64,000 nucleotides of DNA, from the NCBI GenBank assembly GCA_027627225.1, contig CM051033.1, positions 46,712,016-46,776,015 of the forward strand, read 5' to 3'. The DNA is from Congeria kusceri. Taxonomy: Eukaryota; Mollusca; Bivalvia; Myida; Dreissenidae. This document shows, one piece after another, positions 61,901 through 64,000 of this stretch. The notes beneath the pieces are model-generated. The model was not told the origin of the DNA and did not search any database. It worked only from the letters and a program-made list of their open reading frames with translations. The first letter of the stretch is position 1. Each line of letters opens with the position of its first letter. The position numbers were made by a program, and so were the translations under genes.

Positions 61901-62933
61901 AACGCATGACCTAAATGTATTCACGTTCTCTGATTGCCAGGTAGACCAGCCCGACCTTGGCATGCCGAGCAGGGACTACTACTTGAAGGTATCTGAACAA
62001 ATGAGACGCATGAAAAATAAACGAGATTAGATGTCCTTAATTTTTAAGAAGGTAAACATGAAGAATACGTACTAGGCTTCAGCTGTGGGAGCCACATTAC
62101 TAGTGTCATAACACATGACGTATTGATATTACCGTTTGGACCGCAATATTTTCGTATGACTGCACTCTATTGTCTGCTTTGTACAAATAAAAATTAATAT
62201 ATTTTCCCCAATACGGATTGGAAGGCTTTAAGAAGAAGTATAGACAAAGTCATTTATTGTTTGATACATTAGTTGTCAGTAGGATTTGAACTCGCGACTC
62301 CAAATCGCGCAAATCAATGAGAATTTCCCTTAGCTACAAAATATCACTGTACCATTCACATTCTGGTACCATACAAATATCACTGTACCATTCACATTCT
62401 GGTACCATACCATCTGGTCATACACCATTTCTGTTTCTAGCTGCCTTGCACATGTTTGTTTTCCCTTTGACGCTGAAACACCATAGCTGCTTCATGTGGA
62501 CTTTCATATAGTTTATGTATAACAGGGCGATACAAGTAACAAATTAAAGTTTTGGTATTATCCGACATCGCCGCGAATTTCAACCATCGTTCGTTAAACA
62601 GAAAGGCATACCTTATATGTAGTATTGAATGCAGTAATAATACCCAGCAAGCAAATCTGTACTATACATATAGGCCCCATGTAGGACTCATAAAATATTG
62701 TTCTGCCCATCTGAAACCCATATGGGATCCAGTAAGCAAGCCCATATGTATAAAACTGATCGGATTGTAAATTGGATACACAACAATGTTTCAAACTTCA
62801 GGAACGCAATGAGACCACCCTGATGGCCTACCAGACAATGTTGGAAGAGATCGCAGTAGCTCTGGGGTCTGAACAGACAAAGGCAGCGCAAGCAGCTGAA
62901 GATGTTGTAGACCTTGAGATAGAATTGGCAAAT
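55845..62933 (+). CDS. M13-family zinc metallopeptidase (neprilysin/ECE-like), 5' half, 8 exons seen
   Basis: Eight GT-AG exons join in frame to give about 290 residues: a short basic/Ser-rich cytoplasmic end, one transmembrane signal anchor (VLVFLVVLFALTTVALAVVV), a Pro-rich stalk, and the start of the ectodomain. Family hallmarks in order are VCLTEGCV, NPCDDFFNFACGTWIQ, YYATCVDEG, GGFPVLG, DQPDLGMPSRDYYLK and the helix ending DLEIELAN. M13 enzymes are type II membrane ectopeptidases that cleave peptides and are usually 700-780 residues. The zinc-binding HExxH and ExxxD motifs lie C-terminal to this part and must be outside the window, so catalytic competence cannot be judged. The initiating exon was not found. 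All early introns are phase 1; the last three are phase 0. I cannot assign a paralogue name. Confidence 0.93.
55988..56312. other. M13 peptidase intron
   Basis: AT-rich intron; no feature recognised. Confidence 0.7.
56313..56354 (+). CDS. M13 peptidase, 42-nt stalk exon
   Basis: Encodes ENPIPVVTEPPSPV between CTACTTCAG and GTAAGT, phase 1 at both ends. A Pro-rich juxtamembrane stalk fits this position. Confidence 0.7.
56355..58547. repeat. Large M13 intron with ~370-bp tandem repeat
   Basis: From 56640 to about 57560 two full diverged units and one partial unit share AAGGTCA-rich text, GTGCACCAAATGCATATTT, ATAAAAATGTCATTTGA, CAGCAC.TGAAT and AACAATTACACCTGACATT. From about 57650 to 58150 a second, weaker duplication is suggested by TTAGACCAT...CATTAGGCA occurring twice. 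Confidence 0.7.
56648..56686. promoter_or_regulatory. Cluster of four AGGTCA direct repeats
   Basis: AGGTCA occurs at 56648, 56658, 56670 and 56681 with spacers of 4, 6 and 5 bases. This matches the nuclear-receptor half-site and DR4/DR5 spacing. The sites are part of the intronic tandem repeat, so chance or repeat origin is possible. No other evidence of function. Confidence 0.3.
58548..58589 (+). CDS. M13 peptidase, 42-nt exon with first ectodomain cysteines
   Basis: Encodes EEAEVCLTEGCVMA; the C-L-T-x-x-C-V motif is the usual M13 ectodomain start. Acceptor ATTACAG, donor GTAAGC, phase 1 at both ends. Confidence 0.88.
58939..59100 (+). CDS. M13 peptidase, NPCDDFFNFACG exon
   Basis: Encodes ARVRGAMDTTVNPCDDFFNF and ACGTWIQKHVIPEDKSSFGT onward to VIVK. 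Strongest M13 signature in the window. Acceptor TTTTTTCAG, donor GTATGT. Confidence 0.95.
59101..60378. repeat. M13 intron with ~24-bp tandem repeat (59205-59500)
   Basis: About 12 diverged units of GCGCTGCGAACTTGAAAGAC follow the exon after ~100 bp. The remainder of the intron is AT-rich without features. Confidence 0.75.
60379..60462 (+). CDS. M13 peptidase, YYATCVDEG exon
   Basis: 84 nt encode VLEAPNKPVDPDVVKKARKY and YATCVDE, matching the A-x-x-x-Y-x-x-C-x-(D/N) segment of the family. Phase 1 at both ends. Acceptor GTCCGCAG, donor GTAACG. Confidence 0.93.
60463..61148. repeat. M13 intron with a ~130-bp direct duplication
   Basis: 60588-60716 and 60738-60888 share ACGCTAT, AACCACGCCTAC, GACACCGTTGACA, ATACG and CAATTAAGTCCTAT. 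No exon seen. Confidence 0.8.
61149..61366 (+). CDS. M13 peptidase, 218-nt exon
   Basis: Encodes ITELGLTYIKAYMAALGGFP, VLGTKPGGNWASAGFNLVDL and the DVGVTQDDKNPSKYIVY strand, with the D-x-K-N-x-x-x-Y pattern of the family. Phase 1 in, phase 0 out. Acceptor CTGTTTCAG, donor GTAAGT. Confidence 0.94.
61367..61940. repeat. M13 intron with degenerate ~75-bp repeats (61367-61640)
   Basis: TAAGTAACA..CCTAACAT, TTTTAATTTGG.TGTGTAAGC and similar text recurs three to four times just after the donor site. Confidence 0.55.
61941..61988 (+). CDS. M13 peptidase, 48-nt DQPDLGMPSRDYYL exon
   Basis: Sixteen codons, VDQPDLGMPSRDYYLK: the near-invariant M13 D-Q-x-x-L-G-x-P-x-R-x-Y-Y motif. Phase 0 at both ends. 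Acceptor ATTGCCAG, donor GTATCT. Confidence 0.95.
61989..62801. other. M13 intron
   Basis: Contains a 36-bp direct repeat (62339-62374 and 62375-62410, TATCACTGTACCATTCACAT followed by TCTGGTACCATAC) and a degenerate tRNA-like fragment on the minus strand near 62262-62311. Confidence 0.7.
62802..62933 (+). CDS. M13 peptidase, helical exon
   Basis: 44 codons: ERNETTLMAYQTMLEEIAVA through DVVDLEIELAN, the family helix pair after the DQPxLG motif. Phase 0 at both ends. Acceptor CAAACTTCAG, donor GTAAGC. This is the last exon confidently seen. Confidence 0.93.
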
Positions 62934-64000
62934 GTAAGCATCCACAATATCGATGTAGAATGGTGTCACGGTTTACTCTGGCAAAAATAGGGCACAGTAA
63001 TAATTTTTTTTTTAAATGAAAACGACGCGTGTTTGGCGATATATTTAAAACATATCCTACAATTTCAGACAATCCGCTTGCAGATTAACACCCATTAAAT
63101 GTAAGATTTAAGCATTAGGAGCATGATTTTAAAGGATCTTATTTCTGGCTATTGATTGGCTATTTGGAACCTCGTCTTCTCAGAAATTGTAGTAAACATT
63201 ACCATATATGGATATCTACTATTAAAATGTTCTGATGCTGTACATGCGCACGAACGACCAATCAAATTGTAGGTCATGTTTTAAGTAAGTTAACCAATAA
63301 GATTTTCCTTAATATGTTCTAACTATTACATAACACATGCGAATTCATGTGCAAAAGTGCACGAGGAAATCGTGGTTAGTAAAGGTGTTACAGAAACAAT
63401 ATGAAACAAATACAAACAAATTGTCCATGTCACAATAATTTGCTGCATACCAATACGAGTCTTAGAAGTACACTAGATAAAGGATCAATATAAACACGGC
63501 TTCATGTAAAGCGATACCAGTAACAACGCTGAATATTTGTTATGATTGATTGTATTCGTAATGCGTACTGCTTCAGTTGTATTTAAATAATTATTATATT
63601 CAGCTAATAGACAATGTGGAGAAGGTAAACATTGATGAAAACATTTTTTTACTAGAAACTGCAGAAGTATTTAATGCTATATAGTGTTGTTTCTTCCTTA
63701 AGTCGAAATTGTGTGGCTTATACATTTGTTTCGTAGGTAACCATTATTTTCATCATATAAATCCACACAATACAAATAGTACATCTAACATGCAGAACAT
63801 ACATTAATAGGTTTGTTTCAACTAATTATGGCTATATACACGTTATAAAATATATAATATATGTCATTCAATCAAAATGTTTAACAAAGAGCAAATGGTG
63901 AGTCATTGTTTGCTTGTTTTGGTATAACCGTGACTTGGTGTATCTTAGAAATATAACTTTACATTAAAGACACTATAGATCATATGTTGATGATAATTGT
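62934..64000. other. Start of the next M13 intron; no further exon confirmed
   Basis: The next expected coding block (basic RRD-type segment followed by Y-x-x-M-T) was not found. The gene continues past the window. Confidence 0.6.

Noticed and set aside
62262..62311. tRNA-like sequence on the minus strand (CGCGA-TTTGGAG-TCGCG stem-loop, Pro-TGG-like)
   Set aside because: The anticodon arm is perfect but T and acceptor stems do not form; treated as a relic.
63604..63624. Possible 21-nt microexon between CAG and GTAAAC after the last M13 exon
   Set aside because: Its translation (LIDNVEK) does not match what M13 proteins have at this point, and such short CAG..GTAA matches occur by chance.

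Overview
The window is animal nuclear DNA: AT-rich, intron-rich, and dominated by interspersed and tandem repeats. Several features point to a bivalve mollusc. These are four copies of a palindromic ~260 bp element (151-410, 1235-1453, 20975-21237, 38217-38469) that I associate with the zebra/quagga mussel genus Dreissena, tRNA-headed SINEs of a molluscan type, and two metazoan surface-protein genes. The genus is an inference from memory of repeat types and could not be checked here. There is no prokaryotic gene organisation, no CRISPR array and no rRNA.

Only two genes are well supported, both on the + strand. (1) 16595-20952 is a four-exon gene for a 198-residue secreted, cysteine-rich protein of the folate-receptor-like domain family, with an N-terminal signal peptide and a C-terminal hydrophobic tail typical of a GPI-anchor signal. 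(2) 55845-62933 is the 5' half (eight exons seen) of an M13 (neprilysin/endothelin-converting-enzyme-like) zinc metallopeptidase. Its signal anchor and N-terminal M13 domain are present. The start codon lies upstream and the catalytic HExxH exons should lie beyond the right edge.

Layout: 1-12 kb is intergenic, with a TIR-bounded element holding a 59-bp minisatellite (2491-4197), a ~475-bp duplication and microsatellites. 12-31 kb is a repeatedly duplicated neighbourhood around the folate-receptor-like gene: five partial copies of a ~0.9 kb family, an exon-2 relic inside intron 2 (18350-18421), and a broken second gene copy (28702-29563) followed by a duplicated intron in which a single 49-bp unit has expanded to 14. 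A dying non-LTR retrotransposon (23270-25799, minus) and a TIR element carrying two convergent tRNA-like modules (27531-28197) lie between them. 31-41 kb is intergenic with segmental duplications. 41056-54790 is one 13.7-kb satellite of ~286 copies of a 48-bp unit, organised into three 3,529-bp higher-order copies, the middle one enlarged by an internal 1,583-bp duplication. From 54.9 kb on comes another dispersed element and then the peptidase gene, whose introns hold several degenerate tandem repeats.

The two genes are unrelated in function as far as the sequence shows; both products would act at the cell surface. No new multi-gene system is evident. The most unusual structures are the higher-order 48-bp satellite, the duplication history of the folate-receptor-like locus, and the TIR element with paired tRNA-like modules.
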